Shown piece after piece: positions 49,218 to 59,186 of a stretch of DNA of 64,000 bases (position 1 is the stretch's first letter; the number at the start of each line of letters is the position of its first letter). This DNA is from Nocardioides scoriae (GTDB lineage: Bacteria > Actinomycetota > Actinomycetes > Propionibacteriales > Nocardioidaceae). A model generated the notes under the pieces. It ran no database searches. It was not told the DNA's origin and saw only the letters and a program-made list of their open reading frames with translations. The stretch covers positions 2,976,001-3,040,000 of the forward strand of contig NZ_LT629757.1 of NCBI RefSeq assembly GCF_900104965.1, given 5' to 3'. The position numbers and the translations under genes are program-made.

Positions 49218-50703
49218 ACCGCCCCATCCGCAACTGCGCGGTCGGCTGCCTGCTGCTCTTCCTGGCGCTGCTCGCCAACGCCACCTACGTGCAGTACTGG
49301 CAGGCCGACGACCTCACCTCGCTGTCCCAGCACCCCGACAACATCCGGGTCCGCGACGCGGAGTTCTCCCGCGAGCGCGGCTCGATCCTGGTCCGGGGCC
49401 GGGCGGTCGCGCAGAGCAACCCCTCCGACGACAGCTACCAGTTCCAGCGGGAGTACCCCCAGGCCGCGCGCTACGCCCACCTGACCGGCTACTTCACGCG
49501 CGACTTCGGCCTCGGCGGCGTCGAGGCGACCCAGAACTCCATCCTCTCGGGCAGCGACTCGAAGCTCTTCGTCAACCGGGTCGTCGACCTCGCCGACAAC
49601 GAGACCCCCAAGGGCGGCAGCGTCACCCTGACGATCGACCCGCAGGCGCAGCAGGCGGCGTACGACGGGCTCCGGGCGCTCGGCGACTCCGTCCAGGGCG
49701 CGGTCGTGGCCATCGAGCCGCGGACCGGCAAGATCCTCGCGATGGTCTCCAACCCGACCTTCAACCCCAACCGCCTGGCCAGCCACGACTTCCAGGCAGC
49801 CGGGCGCTACAAGGACCAGCTGCTCTCCTCGGGGGGCGCCTCGCCGCTGAACAACAAGGCGATCGAGGAGGTGCTGCCCCCGGGCTCCACCTTCAAGCTC
49901 GTCACCGCGGCCGCGGCGCTGGAGTCCGGCGACTACGACCCCGACACCCAGGTGCCCGGCGGGGCCCGCCTCGACCTGCCGCAGACCAGCACCGACCTCG
50001 TCAACGAGAGCGGCGGCTCCTGCGGTGGCGACACCATCACCCTGACCCGGGCCCTCGAGGTGTCCTGCAACGTCTCCTTCGGCGCGGTGGGGCTCGACCT
50101 CGGCGCCGACGCGCTGCGCACCCAGGCCGAGAAGTTCGGCTTCGGCACCCGCACCTTCGAGGACCTCGACGACGCGCTCACCCGCCAGGCGGTCAGCCGG
50201 TTCCCCGAGGACCCCGACAAGCCGCAGACGGCGCTCTCGGCCATCGGCCAGTTCGACGTCGCCGCGACCCCGCTGCAGATGGCGATGGTCACCGCCGGCA
50301 TCGCCAACGACGGCACCGTGATGAAGCCCTACCTGGTCGACGAGACGCTCTCGCCCAAGCTGGAGACGCTGGAGAAGACCGAGCCCGAGTCGATGCCCGA
50401 CCAGCCGGCGATGAGCTCCTCGGCCGCCCGCGACCTGCGCCAGATGATGGTCTCGGTCGTCGACCAGGGCACCGGCACCACCGCCCAGATCCCCGGCGTC
50501 CAGGTCGGCGGCAAGACCGGCACGGCCCAGAGCTCGCCCGAGCGGCCGCCGTACGCCTGGTTCGTGTCGTTCGCCCCCGCCGAGACCCCCTCGGTGGCCG
50601 TGGCGGTGCTGGTGCAGGACGCCGGCGTCGAGCGCGACCAGATCTCCGGGAGCGGGCTGGCCGCCCCCATCGCCAAGTCGGTCATGGAGGCGGTGATCGG
50701 GCG

Positions 50704-50707
<4 letters not shown>
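49214..50707 (+). CDS. pbpA: Class B penicillin-binding protein PbpA
   Basis: 497 residues from ATG 49214 (ATGA overlap). One N-terminal membrane helix (AVGCLLLFLALLANATYVQY), a short dimerisation domain (VRDAEFSRERGSILVRGRAV), and a transpeptidase domain with SxxK as S225-T-F-K228 (LPPGSTFKLVT), SxN as S284-C-N286 and KTG at 434 (GGKTGTAQ). It cross-links peptidoglycan in the periplasm-like space with the SEDS polymerase upstream. In mycobacteria PbpA is controlled by PknB phosphorylation. All catalytic motifs are intact. Confidence 0.95.
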
Positions 50708-52038
<1,331 letters not shown>

Positions 52039-52042
52039 AGCG

Positions 52043-53797
52043 ATGACGCAACCGCACCGCATCGGCGGCCGCTACGAGATCGGGGAGCTCCTCGGCCGCG
52101 GCGGCATGGCCGAGGTCCGCAAGGGCACCGACATCCGGCTCGGGCGCACCGTGGCGGTCAAGCGGCTGCGCACCGACCTGGCCAGCGACTCCACCTTCCA
52201 GGCGCGGTTCCGCCGCGAGGCGCAGTCGGCCGCCTCGCTCAACGACCCCTCGATCGTGTCGGTCTACGACACCGGCGAGGAGATGGCCACCGACGGCAGC
52301 AACGTCGCCCAGCCCTACATCGTCATGGAGTACGTCGCCGGCCGCACCCTGCGCGACGTCATCCGCGACGGCCGCAAGATCCTGCCCGAGCGGGCCCTCG
52401 AGATCACCTCGGGCGTGCTGCGGGCGCTGGACTACAGCCACCGGGCCGGGATCATCCACCGCGACATCAAGCCCGGCAACGTGATGCTGACGCCCGCCGG
52501 CAACGTCAAGGTCATGGACTTCGGCATCGCCCGGGCGGTCTCCGACGCGTCCAGCACGATGACCCAGACCGCCGCCGTGGTCGGCACGGCGCAGTACCTC
52601 TCCCCCGAGCAGGCCCGGGGCGAGACGGTGGACTCGCGCTCCGACGTCTACTCGACCGGCTGCCTGCTCTACGAGCTCCTCACCGGCCGTCCCCCCTTCG
52701 TCGGCGACAGCCCGGTGTCGGTGGCCTACCAGCACGTCCGCGAGCCGGCCCAGCCGCCGTCGAGCCTCGACGAGGACCTCACCCCCGAGATCGACGCCAT
52801 CGTGATGAAGGCGCTGGCCAAGGACGTCGACGAGCGCTACGCCAGCGCGGCGGCGATGAAGCAGGACATCGACAACTACCTCGCCGGCCGCCCGGTCCAG
52901 GCGCCCGCCGTGGTGCCGGCCCCCGCGACCACGTTCCTGCCGCCCAGCGACCCCACCCGCGTCACCCCGGTGGCCCAGCACGCCGCCGAGGACGACGACC
53001 CGCCCCGCAAGCGCCGTGGCCTGCTGGTCCTCCTCGCGCTGCTCGTGCTCGCCCTGGTCGCGGCCGCCCTGGTCTTCCTGCCCCGGCTGCTCGACACCGG
53101 GGCCCAGCAGGTGCAGGTGCCGAGCGTGACCGGCATGACCCGGGCGCAGGCCGAGCGGACCATCCAGGCCCAGGGCCTGGAGGTCGGCGAGGTCACCGAG
53201 TCGGAGAACGACCAGGTGGCGCGCAACCGGGTCATCTCCCAGAGCCCGCAGGCCGGCGACCCCGCCGACGCCGGGTCCGCCGTCGACTACGAGGTCTCCC
53301 TCGGCCCGCCCGACCTGACGCTGCCCGACGTGGTCGGCGACGACAAGGACTCCGCGGCCGCCACCCTGCGCCAGGAGGGGGTCCGCGTCGTGCTCAGCGA
53401 GCGCAACGCCGACGACCCCACCGACCAGGTGGTCGAGATGCAGCCGCCGGCCGGCACCGACGTCGCGCCGGGCTCGCGGGTGACGCTGTTCTGGTCCGAC
53501 GGGCCCGAGCAGGTGCCCGACGTGGTGGGCCGCACCGAGGCCGAGGCGCGTCGGCTCATCGAGGCCGCCGGCTTCCGGGTCAGTCGCGTCACCGACTCCA
53601 ACCCGACCGACCAGGAGCCGGGCACCGTGCTGCAGCAGAGCCCCGAGGCCGGCCAGACCAACGACGCCGGCAGCACCGTGACGATCGTGGTCTCGACGTA
53701 CGAGCCCCCGAGCGAGGAGCCCTCGCCCACCGAGGAGCCCAGCGCGTCGCCCACCGAGGAGCCCAGCGCCAGCCCGAGCGCGAGCCCCTCGCCCTAG
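52043..53797 (+). CDS. pknB: Ser/Thr protein kinase PknB with PASTA domains
   Basis: 584 residues from ATG 52043. Kinase domain ~8-275: GRGGMAEVRKGTD, VAVKRLRTDLAS, HRDIKPGNVML, VMDFGIARAVSD and GTAQYLSPEQARGET. A basic stop precedes one membrane helix (LLVLLALLVLALVAAALVFL) at ~330-350. Outside are three PASTA units starting VPSVTGMTRAQAERTIQAQG, LPDVVGDDKDSAAATLRQEG and VPDVVGRTEAEARRLIEAAG, then a Ser/Pro/Glu-rich tail. Mycobacterial PknB has four units; this one has three. PASTA binds muropeptides or lipid II, coupling wall status to kinase activity. Last gene of the operon, with a terminator at 53812. Confidence 0.95.
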   Translation: MTQPHRIGGRYEIGELLGRGGMAEVRKGTDIRLGRTVAVKRLRTDLASDSTFQARFRREAQSAASLNDPSIVSVYDTGEEMATDGSNVAQPYIVMEYVAGRTLRDVIRDGRKILPERALEITSGVLRALDYSHRAGIIHRDIKPGNVMLTPAGNVKVMDFGIARAVSDASSTMTQTAAVVGTAQYLSPEQARGETVDSRSDVYSTGCLLYELLTGRPPFVGDSPVSVAYQHVREPAQPPSSLDEDLTPEIDAIVMKALAKDVDERYASAAAMKQDIDNYLAGRPVQAPAVVPAPATTFLPPSDPTRVTPVAQHAAEDDDPPRKRRGLLVLLALLVLALVAAALVFLPRLLDTGAQQVQVPSVTGMTRAQAERTIQAQGLEVGEVTESENDQVARNRVISQSPQAGDPADAGSAVDYEVSLGPPDLTLPDVVGDDKDSAAATLRQEGVRVVLSERNADDPTDQVVEMQPPAGTDVAPGSRVTLFWSDGPEQVPDVVGRTEAEARRLIEAAGFRVSRVTDSNPTDQEPGTVLQQSPEAGQTNDAGSTVTIVVSTYEPPSEEPSPTEEPSASPTEEPSASPSASPSP

Positions 53798-53811
53798 CGG
53801 ACCAGCCGGCG

Positions 53812-53837
53812 GGACGCCCTAGGAGCGGGGGGCGTCC
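53812..53837. terminator. Bidirectional stem-loop between pknB and the DUF881 gene
   Basis: An 8-bp perfect inverted repeat GGACGCCC/GGGCGTCC (53812-53819 and 53830-53837, 10-base loop) lies between two convergent genes and overlaps the 3' end of the DUF881 gene. Confidence 0.6.
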
Positions 53838-54613
53838 TGCTCCGGAGCGACGGCGCGGGCGTAGCGCAGCTCGGTGCCGCCGTCGTACGCCGGGAGCGTG
53901 GCCGACGCCTCGGTCCTCACGTCGTAGCCGAGGTCGTAGGCCTCGGTGTAGGTCCGGTAGCCGTCGATGTAGTCGCTGCGGTCGAGCGCCTCGAGCAGGT
54001 CGGAGGTGTCGCCGACGGCGGTGATGACGTACGGCGGGGCGTAGGGCACGCCGTGCAGCACGACGGTGTTGCCGACGCACTTGATGCCGGTCGTGCTGAT
54101 GACCCGCTGGTCCTGCAGCGTCATCGCCTCGGCTCCCCCGCCCCACAGGGCGTTGACGACGGCCTGGATGTCCTGCTGGTGGACGAGCAGCTCCTCGGTG
54201 TCGACCTCGCCCTTCTCGACCGCGCGGGCGATGACGTCCTTGGGCGCGTCCTCGAGCGTGACGGTGACGGCGGGCCCGCGGACCGCGGCGAACCCGGCGG
54301 GCTCGCGCAGCTGGGCCACCTGGCGCTGCAGCCTGCGGACCTGCGCGTCGCCGACGTCGCGTCCGAGGGAGTCGACCTCGGCGGTGAGGTCGGCGACCCG
54401 CGCCCGCAGGTCGTCGGTGCGGTCGCTCTCCTGCCGCACGACGGTGTCGAGGTCGCTGACGCTGGAGGCCCGCAGGTCGAGGCCGTCGGCGTCCAGCGAG
54501 CTGGTCACGAACAGGGTGCCGGCCACCACGAACACCCCGACCGCGGCGATCCGCCAGGCGGGCGGCAGCCCGAGCGGTGCGCGGCCTCGAGGACGCGAGG
54601 GGGCATCGGGCAC
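53819..54613 (-). CDS. DUF881-family protein
   Basis: 264 residues from ATG 54613. N-terminal membrane helix (RIAAVGVFVVAGTLFVTSSL) and an extracellular coiled coil (SDLDTVVRQESDRTDDLRAR, DAQVRRLQRQVAQLREPAGF), then the DUF881 domain: GPAVTVTLEDAPKDVI, HQQDIQAVVNALWGGGAEAM, IKCVGNTVVLHGVPYAPPYV. Its place beside pknB and crgA is conserved in actinobacteria (Rv0012 in M. tuberculosis). Function unknown, probably envelope-related. Confidence 0.92.
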   Translation of the reverse strand: MPDAPSRPRGRAPLGLPPAWRIAAVGVFVVAGTLFVTSSLDADGLDLRASSVSDLDTVVRQESDRTDDLRARVADLTAEVDSLGRDVGDAQVRRLQRQVAQLREPAGFAAVRGPAVTVTLEDAPKDVIARAVEKGEVDTEELLVHQQDIQAVVNALWGGGAEAMTLQDQRVISTTGIKCVGNTVVLHGVPYAPPYVITAVGDTSDLLEALDRSDYIDGYRTYTEAYDLGYDVRTEASATLPAYDGGTELRYARAVAPEQDAPRS

Positions 54614-54690
54614 AGGTCGGCTCTCCGGGACGGGGACGTCGTGACTACGCTAGCCGACCAGGTCGTACGCCGCTGACGAGGAGCTCACCC

Positions 54691-55164
54691 GTGTCCAAGC
54701 CCACCGCCCGCCAGACGAAGCTCACGGTCAGTGGCTACCAGACCTCTGTCGTGCGGACCGCGCTCGCGGTGCTGCTGGTCGTCGCGGGCATCGTCTGGAT
54801 GGCCGTCTACGTCAACGTCGCCAAGGACGCGGCCGACTTCGTGTCGTTCCCCGGCGCCAAGAAGCCCTCCGACCCGCTGCCGTGGATGTCGGACCTGGGC
54901 CGCTGGAACTTCGCCATCGGCTTCGGTGCGATCTTCCTCGGCCTGGTCGTCGCGGCCCACCGCCTGACCCCCCTCGGCCGCGGCCGCGGCGTCGTGGTCG
55001 GCATGCTCGGCTGCTTCCTCGTTGGCCTGGTCTGGATCGTCGTCTTCTACTTCATCGGCCAGGGCGGCCCGGTCCCTGTGATGAAGGACCTCGACCAGTA
55101 CAACCTGCTCGTCGGCATCGGCTTCATGGCCGTGGGGTTCACCTACGCCACCAAGTGGGAGTAG
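54691..55164 (+). CDS. crgA: CrgA-like division regulator with internal duplication
   Basis: 157 residues from GTG 54691 (GAGGAG upstream), against 80-95 for usual CrgA. The C-terminal half (LVGLVWIVVFYFIGQGGPVP, DLDQYNLLVGIGFMAVGFTY, ATKWE) matches classic CrgA, with its two helices and WE/WK end. The N-terminal half repeats the plan: VRTALAVLLVVAGIVWMAVY, an extracellular loop, and DLGRWNFAIGFGAIFLGLVV. So four membrane helices and two CrgA-like units are seen. CrgA inhibits or coordinates FtsZ ring use and PBPs at the septum. Position after pknB supports the name. Confidence 0.85.
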   Translation: MSKPTARQTKLTVSGYQTSVVRTALAVLLVVAGIVWMAVYVNVAKDAADFVSFPGAKKPSDPLPWMSDLGRWNFAIGFGAIFLGLVVAAHRLTPLGRGRGVVVGMLGCFLVGLVWIVVFYFIGQGGPVPVMKDLDQYNLLVGIGFMAVGFTYATKWE

Positions 55165-55193
55165 TTCCCCCGCCCCGACTTACACCGCTGTAG

Positions 55194-55225
55194 TTCTCCA
55201 CAGGGTTGTCCCCAGGTGTGGACAA
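55194..55225. promoter_or_regulatory. Cluster of three DnaA-box-like 9-mers
   Basis: TTCTCCACA (55194-55202), TTGTCCCCA (55206-55214) and TGTGGACAA (55217-55225, the exact reverse complement of TTGTCCACA) lie within 32 bases, between convergent crgA and rhomboid genes. The last is the actinobacterial consensus; the others differ by one base each. Confidence 0.55.
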
Positions 55226-55254
55226 CTTTCTGGGGTGGCGGGGGCTCCCGATCG

Positions 55255-55288
55255 GGGCAGTTTCCCCGGTCGACCGGGGAAACTGCCC
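55255..55288. repeat. 34-bp perfect palindrome with extra half-site
   Basis: A perfect 34-bp palindrome centred on GTCGAC (arms GGGCAGTTTCCCCGG...). The half-site GGGCAGTTTC recurs at 55317-55326. It lies between convergent genes and could act as a terminator or be a dispersed REP-like element. Confidence 0.75.
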
Positions 55289-55412
55289 GCGGAAAGGGGC
55301 ACAACGGTCATCGCCGGGCAGTTTCACCCGTCCGGTCCGCCCGATTTCGTACGTCGGGTCAGCGCGACGGGCGGGCGCCCCGCAGGACGCCCGCCCGGAC
55401 GAGCAGCTGCGC

Positions 55413-56297
55413 TCAGCCCCCGAGGGCGAGCGAGCGGGCCACGATCAGCACCAGCGCGGCCGCCAGGACCAGGCCGGTGACGCTCCACTGGACCAGCGAG
55501 CGGTGCGAGCGCGGGGCGTAGACCATCGCCGCCCCGATCACGGCGCCCCCGACGAGGCCGCCGAGGTGGCCCTGCCAGGAGATGCCGGGCAGCGTGAACG
55601 TGATGACCAGGTTGAGGCCGATCCACACGAACACCTGCTGCGCCTGGCCCTGCACCTTGAGCGCGATCACCGCCAGCGCACCCATGAGCCCGAAGATCGC
55701 CCCGGAGGCGCCGAGGGTCTGGCCGTTGGGCGAGGAGAACAGCATCACCGCGGCCGACCCGGCGAGCGCCGAGACCAGGTAGAGCGCCAGGAAGCGGACC
55801 CGCCCCAGGACGTTCTCCAGGGTGGGGCCGAGGAAGTACAGCGCCAGCATGTTGAACCCGATGTGGAGCAGGCTCACGTGGGTGAACGCCGAGGTCAGCA
55901 GCTGCCAGTAGGCGCCGTCGGAGACGCCGCGGATCAGCGTCAGCGACCCGTCGGTGCCCATCCGGGTGGCCGAGCGCGGCAGCAGCGCCAGCACGTCGAG
56001 CAGCCGGCTGGACCCACCGCCGGTCGCGGCGATGGCCAGCCAGACCAGCGCGTTGATCCCGATCAGCACGAAGCTGGTCAGGCGCGGGTCGCCGGACCGC
56101 TGCCCGCCGTACGGCGTGACGAGCTGGCGCGTGGTCCGCGCCCCCTCGGCCACGCACTCGGGACACTGGAAGCCCACCGACGCCGAGCGCATGCAGTCCG
56201 GGCAGATCGGCCGGTCGCAGCGCTGGCAGCGGATGTAGGTCTCCCGGCCCTGGTGCCGGAAGCAGGTCGGCGGCGCCTCCGGGACGCCCGAGGTCAC
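55413..56297 (-). CDS. Rhomboid-family intramembrane serine protease with N-terminal zinc finger
   Basis: 294 residues from GTG 56297 (GTGA overlap with ppiA). Residues ~10-50 form a B-box-type zinc finger (CFRHQGRETYIRCQRCDRPI, CPDCMRSASVGFQCPEC). Six or seven membrane helices follow. Rhomboid motifs: FTHVSLLHIGFNMLALYFLG, the catalytic Ser in TLGASGAIFGLMGALAV and His in ISWQGHLGGLVGGAVIG. It cleaves membrane proteins in the lipid bilayer; the substrate is unknown. Neighbouring ppiA and crgA as in many actinobacteria. Confidence 0.93.
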   Translation of the reverse strand: MTSGVPEAPPTCFRHQGRETYIRCQRCDRPICPDCMRSASVGFQCPECVAEGARTTRQLVTPYGGQRSGDPRLTSFVLIGINALVWLAIAATGGGSSRLLDVLALLPRSATRMGTDGSLTLIRGVSDGAYWQLLTSAFTHVSLLHIGFNMLALYFLGPTLENVLGRVRFLALYLVSALAGSAAVMLFSSPNGQTLGASGAIFGLMGALAVIALKVQGQAQQVFVWIGLNLVITFTLPGISWQGHLGGLVGGAVIGAAMVYAPRSHRSLVQWSVTGLVLAAALVLIVARSLALGG

Positions 56298-56809
56298 GGC
56301 CGCTCGATCTCCACCGACTCGATGACCACGGCGTCGACGGGACGGTCGCCGGCACCCGTGCGGGTGGTGGCGATGGCGTCCACGACGTCGCGGCTGGCCT
56401 GGTCGGCCACCTCGCCGAAGATCGTGTGGCGACGGTTGAGGTGCGGCGTCGGGGTGACGGTGACGAAGAACTGCGAGCCGTTGGTGCCCGGGCCGGCGTT
56501 GGCCATCGCGAGCAGGTAGGGGCGGTCGAACTGCAGCTCGGGGTGGAACTCGTCCTTGAACTTGTAGCCCGGGCCACCGGTGCCGGTGCCCAGCGGGCAA
56601 CCGCCCTGGATCATGAAGCCGTCGATGACGCGGTGGAAGCCGAGGCCGTCGTAGAACGGGACACCCGAGCGGCCGGCGTCGTCCTTGTAGTCCTTGGTCC
56701 CCTCGGCGAGGCCGGTGAAGTTCTCCACGGTCGCGGGCGCGTGGTCAGGGAACAGGTTGATGACGATGTCGCCACGGTTGGTCTTGAGCGTGGCCTTGAG
56801 GTCGGACAT
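56294..56809 (-). CDS. ppiA: Cyclophilin-type peptidyl-prolyl cis-trans isomerase
   Basis: 171 residues from ATG 56809. Typical bacterial cyclophilin: LKTNRGDIVINLFPDHAPAT, VENFTGLAEGTKDY, FHRVIDGFMIQGGCPLGTGT with the catalytic Arg, LAMANAGPGTNGSQFFVTVT, and LNRRHTIFGEVADQ with the conserved His. No signal peptide, so cytosolic. Speeds up prolyl isomerisation in protein folding. Position next to rhomboid and the kinase cluster matches PpiA (Rv0009) of mycobacteria. Confidence 0.95.
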   Translation of the reverse strand: MSDLKATLKTNRGDIVINLFPDHAPATVENFTGLAEGTKDYKDDAGRSGVPFYDGLGFHRVIDGFMIQGGCPLGTGTGGPGYKFKDEFHPELQFDRPYLLAMANAGPGTNGSQFFVTVTPTPHLNRRHTIFGEVADQASRDVVDAIATTRTGAGDRPVDAVVIESVEIERP

Positions 56810-57025
56810 GGGTGCCTTTCACGGGTCGGACAGGGACCGTACGCCGGGCGTACGTCGCCACCGATCCTCCCACGTGGCCCCAGCCGGGGCCCCGCAGTGG
56901 CCCCGGCAGCGGCGCCGAGCAGGCGTGGACGAGCGGGCTCGGGGTACACCAGGCATGATCGACGCACCACCACGCCTGTGCACAGCAGGCGACGAGCAGT
57001 GACGAGAGAGGGAGCTGTCCGACCC

Positions 57026-57682
57026 ATGTTCACCACGAAGAGCCGCAAGGAGAAGTTCGTCGAGCAGGCACAGGACCTGGCTCACGACCTCACCGACGCC
57101 ATCGCCCCCCGAGTCGAGAAGGCCCGGGACGAGATCGCCCCGCTGCTCGCCGGTGCGGGTGCGGCCGGCGCCAGCCGCCTGGCCGACGCGCGCGACGCCC
57201 TCGCCCCCAAGGTCGCCGACGCCCGCGACGCCGGCATCAGCCGTCTCGCCGACGCTCGCGACACCGTGAGCCCCCGCGTGGAGGACCTGCGCGACCGGGT
57301 CGTCTCCAACGTCCACCAGGTCGTCAGCGACGCCCGCGAGCAGGCGGCCTCCGCTGCCGGCGAGGCCGACCGCCGTCGCGAGCTCGCCGCCGCCGCCCTG
57401 CGCGGCGAGGACGTCAAGAAGAGCAGCAAGGGCCGCAAGCTGCTGCTCGTCGTGGTGCTCGCCGGCGCCGGTGCCCTCGTGGCGAAGAAGCTGGCCGGCG
57501 GTGGCACCGAGAACAACTGGCAGTCGTCCTACACCCCGACCCCGGCCCCGACGTCCGCGCCGACGCCCTCCTCGGCGCCCGCGTCGACCCCGGCTGCCGG
57601 CACCGCCACGCACCCGGTCACCACGCCCACCGACCCGGCCGAGACCGTGGACGTGTCGGACCGCGAGGACCCCAAGGTCTGA
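57026..57682 (+). CDS. Helical-repeat membrane protein in the CwsA position
   Basis: 218 residues from ATG 57026 (GGGAG upstream). The first ~110 residues contain a repeated amphipathic pattern (SRLADARDALAPKVADARDA, GISRLADARDTVSPRVEDLR), like apolipoprotein-type or long coiled helices. One membrane helix follows at ~residue 142-160 (KLLLVVVLAGAGALVAKKLA), then an extracellular Pro/Thr/Ser-rich tail. No family named. It sits beside ppiA where mycobacteria encode CwsA, which also combines a coiled coil with one membrane helix, so a related role is possible. Sequence similarity to CwsA is not evident to me. Confidence 0.75.
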   Translation: MFTTKSRKEKFVEQAQDLAHDLTDAIAPRVEKARDEIAPLLAGAGAAGASRLADARDALAPKVADARDAGISRLADARDTVSPRVEDLRDRVVSNVHQVVSDAREQAASAAGEADRRRELAAAALRGEDVKKSSKGRKLLLVVVLAGAGALVAKKLAGGGTENNWQSSYTPTPAPTSAPTPSSAPASTPAAGTATHPVTTPTDPAETVDVSDREDPKV

Positions 57683-57724
57683 GCGTCCCCCGACGACCAG
57701 CCCCGGCCGGTCCGCTCCCCGCTG

Positions 57725-58153
57725 CTAGCGGTGGGACGGGCCGGCCGTCGCCGTCTGCGCCCCGGCGTCGCCACGGTCGAGCTGGGCCCGCACCCGCGCG
57801 GTCGCGCGGCGCTCGGCCCAGAAGCTGAGGATCGGCACGGTGCCGCACAGGAGCGTGACCAGGGTGAAGCCGATGGGCCAGCGTGCCTGCCGCGAGAGCA
57901 GGAAGGCCATCACCAGGAAGATCATGTAGAGCCAGCCGTGCGCCACGCCCAGCACCGAGGTGATGAACTCACCCACCGCGTGGGGGGTGCTGCCCACGGT
58001 GAACCACACGGGCGTGCTGGGGAACACGCCCCACATGCCGGTGCCGTCGAAGTTGGCCAGCGGCACCCCGACGAGGATCAGCACGATCAGCAGCACGCCG
58101 ACGATCGTGGCCATCACCTGGTAGCGCGCCAGCGCCTTCGAGAGGTCCTTCAC
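57725..58153 (-). CDS. DUF3817 membrane protein
   Basis: 142 residues from GTG 58153 (GTGA overlap with the SURF1 gene). Three membrane spans: VMATIVGVLLIVLILVGVPL, GVAHGWLYMIFLVMAFLLSR and PIGFTLVTLLCGTVPILSFW. The conserved HGWLYMIF and the final helix before AERR identify DUF3817, common in actinobacteria. Function unknown. The tail is polar. Confidence 0.9.
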   Translation of the reverse strand: MKDLSKALARYQVMATIVGVLLIVLILVGVPLANFDGTGMWGVFPSTPVWFTVGSTPHAVGEFITSVLGVAHGWLYMIFLVMAFLLSRQARWPIGFTLVTLLCGTVPILSFWAERRATARVRAQLDRGDAGAQTATAGPSHR

Positions 58154-58893
58154 GCCGCCGACGCTACCTGCTGCTCGGTCGTGCGCCGCTCGAGGCTGTC
58201 ACGGCACCAGCGCTGCCAGACGTAGACCACGAAGACGCCGAAGATCCACCACTGGAAGGCGTAGAGCAGGTTGCGCAGCGAGGTCAGCGAGGAGACCTCC
58301 GGGATCTGCTCGGGGCGCACGCCGTCCAGGCCGGTCGTGCCCGACGAGGCGTCGCGGGCGACCACGAACGCGCTGTAGAGGTCCGCGTCGACGAACTGCG
58401 TGACGCTGGCGATGCGCATCTCGGGGATGACGTCGTCACCCGGGTCGGGATCGGGCTGGTTGGAGCCCTCGGAGGGCTGCAGCCAGCCGGTCAGCTCGAC
58501 GGACCCCGACACCGGAGCCGCCTCGGGGCGCGGCGACCAGCCGCGGACCACCGGCACGACGCTGCCCCCGCCGCCGTCGACCGCCACGGGGGTCATCACC
58601 CAGTAGCCGTCCCGGCCGTCGTGGGGCCGGTCGGAGACGAACAGGGTGCTGCCGGGGACCCAGCGACCGCTCAGGCTGACCGGCTGGCCGACGTACTGCC
58701 CGGGGAAGGGGTCGTCGCCGCCCAGGGCGGAGGTGAGCGCGATCGCGGGCCGCTGGGTCAGGTCGCGCGCCTCGGCGGCGCGGGCGGACTCCCAGGCCGA
58801 GAGCTGCCACAGGCCCAGCAGGATCGTCGCCGCCAGCGCCACCAGCATCAGCAGGTGGGCACCCCAGTAGCGGGGGTGCAGCAGGGCGGACAC
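58150..58893 (-). CDS. SURF1-family protein
   Basis: 247 residues from GTG 58893. Two membrane helices frame an external domain: N-terminal WGAHLLMLVALAATILLGLW with GLWQL, and C-terminal FQWWIFGVFVVYVWQRWCRD. The SURF1 marks are PGQYVGQPVSLSGRWVPGST, GYWVMTPV and VVPVVRGWSPRPE. SURF1 proteins help assemble cytochrome c oxidase by aiding heme a insertion. Coupled with DUF3817 by overlap. Confidence 0.93.
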   Translation of the reverse strand: MSALLHPRYWGAHLLMLVALAATILLGLWQLSAWESARAAEARDLTQRPAIALTSALGGDDPFPGQYVGQPVSLSGRWVPGSTLFVSDRPHDGRDGYWVMTPVAVDGGGGSVVPVVRGWSPRPEAAPVSGSVELTGWLQPSEGSNQPDPDPGDDVIPEMRIASVTQFVDADLYSAFVVARDASSGTTGLDGVRPEQIPEVSSLTSLRNLLYAFQWWIFGVFVVYVWQRWCRDSLERRTTEQQVASAA

Positions 58894-58987
58894 GGTCCCA
58901 GGCTACGGACCCGCTGCGCGCCCACCCGACTCGCCCGACCCGACCGGTCGGGCTGGGTCGGGTGGTGTTGGCCGGTCCGGCTAGGGT

Positions 58988-59110
58988 GGGCGTCGCCGAG
59001 AGGGAGTAGTCCCCAACGGCCGTGTCGACACACTGGGCCCCGGGCCCCGGCACGGCAGGCCACCGGAAGGTGGCGGACGAGACTTTCGACCAGTTCGCAC
59101 CTGTCGACCA
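58988..59110 (+). ncRNA. yybP-ykoY-type manganese riboswitch
   Basis: The leader holds the two conserved internal-loop strands of the class: GAGAGGGAGTAGTCCCC (about 58999-59014) and GACGAGACTTTCGACC (about 59077-59092), set in helices including CCACCGGAAGGTGG. The gene downstream is a GDT1/TMEM165-type manganese exporter, a classic partner. Mn2+ binding would turn expression on. The extent is approximate; a covariance search (RF00080) would define it. Confidence 0.75.
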
Positions 59111-59186
59111 CACGTGCGCACCTGGTCGGGGGTGCGTCCGCACAGCGTCGCTCTTCTCGCCCTGGTGCGCGAGAAGGAGCCCCTCC

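Noticed and set aside
55206-56519. 437-codon plus-strand frame opposite the rhomboid gene
   Set aside because: Low-complexity Arg/Gln/Asp-rich translation; the minus strand encodes a complete rhomboid protease.
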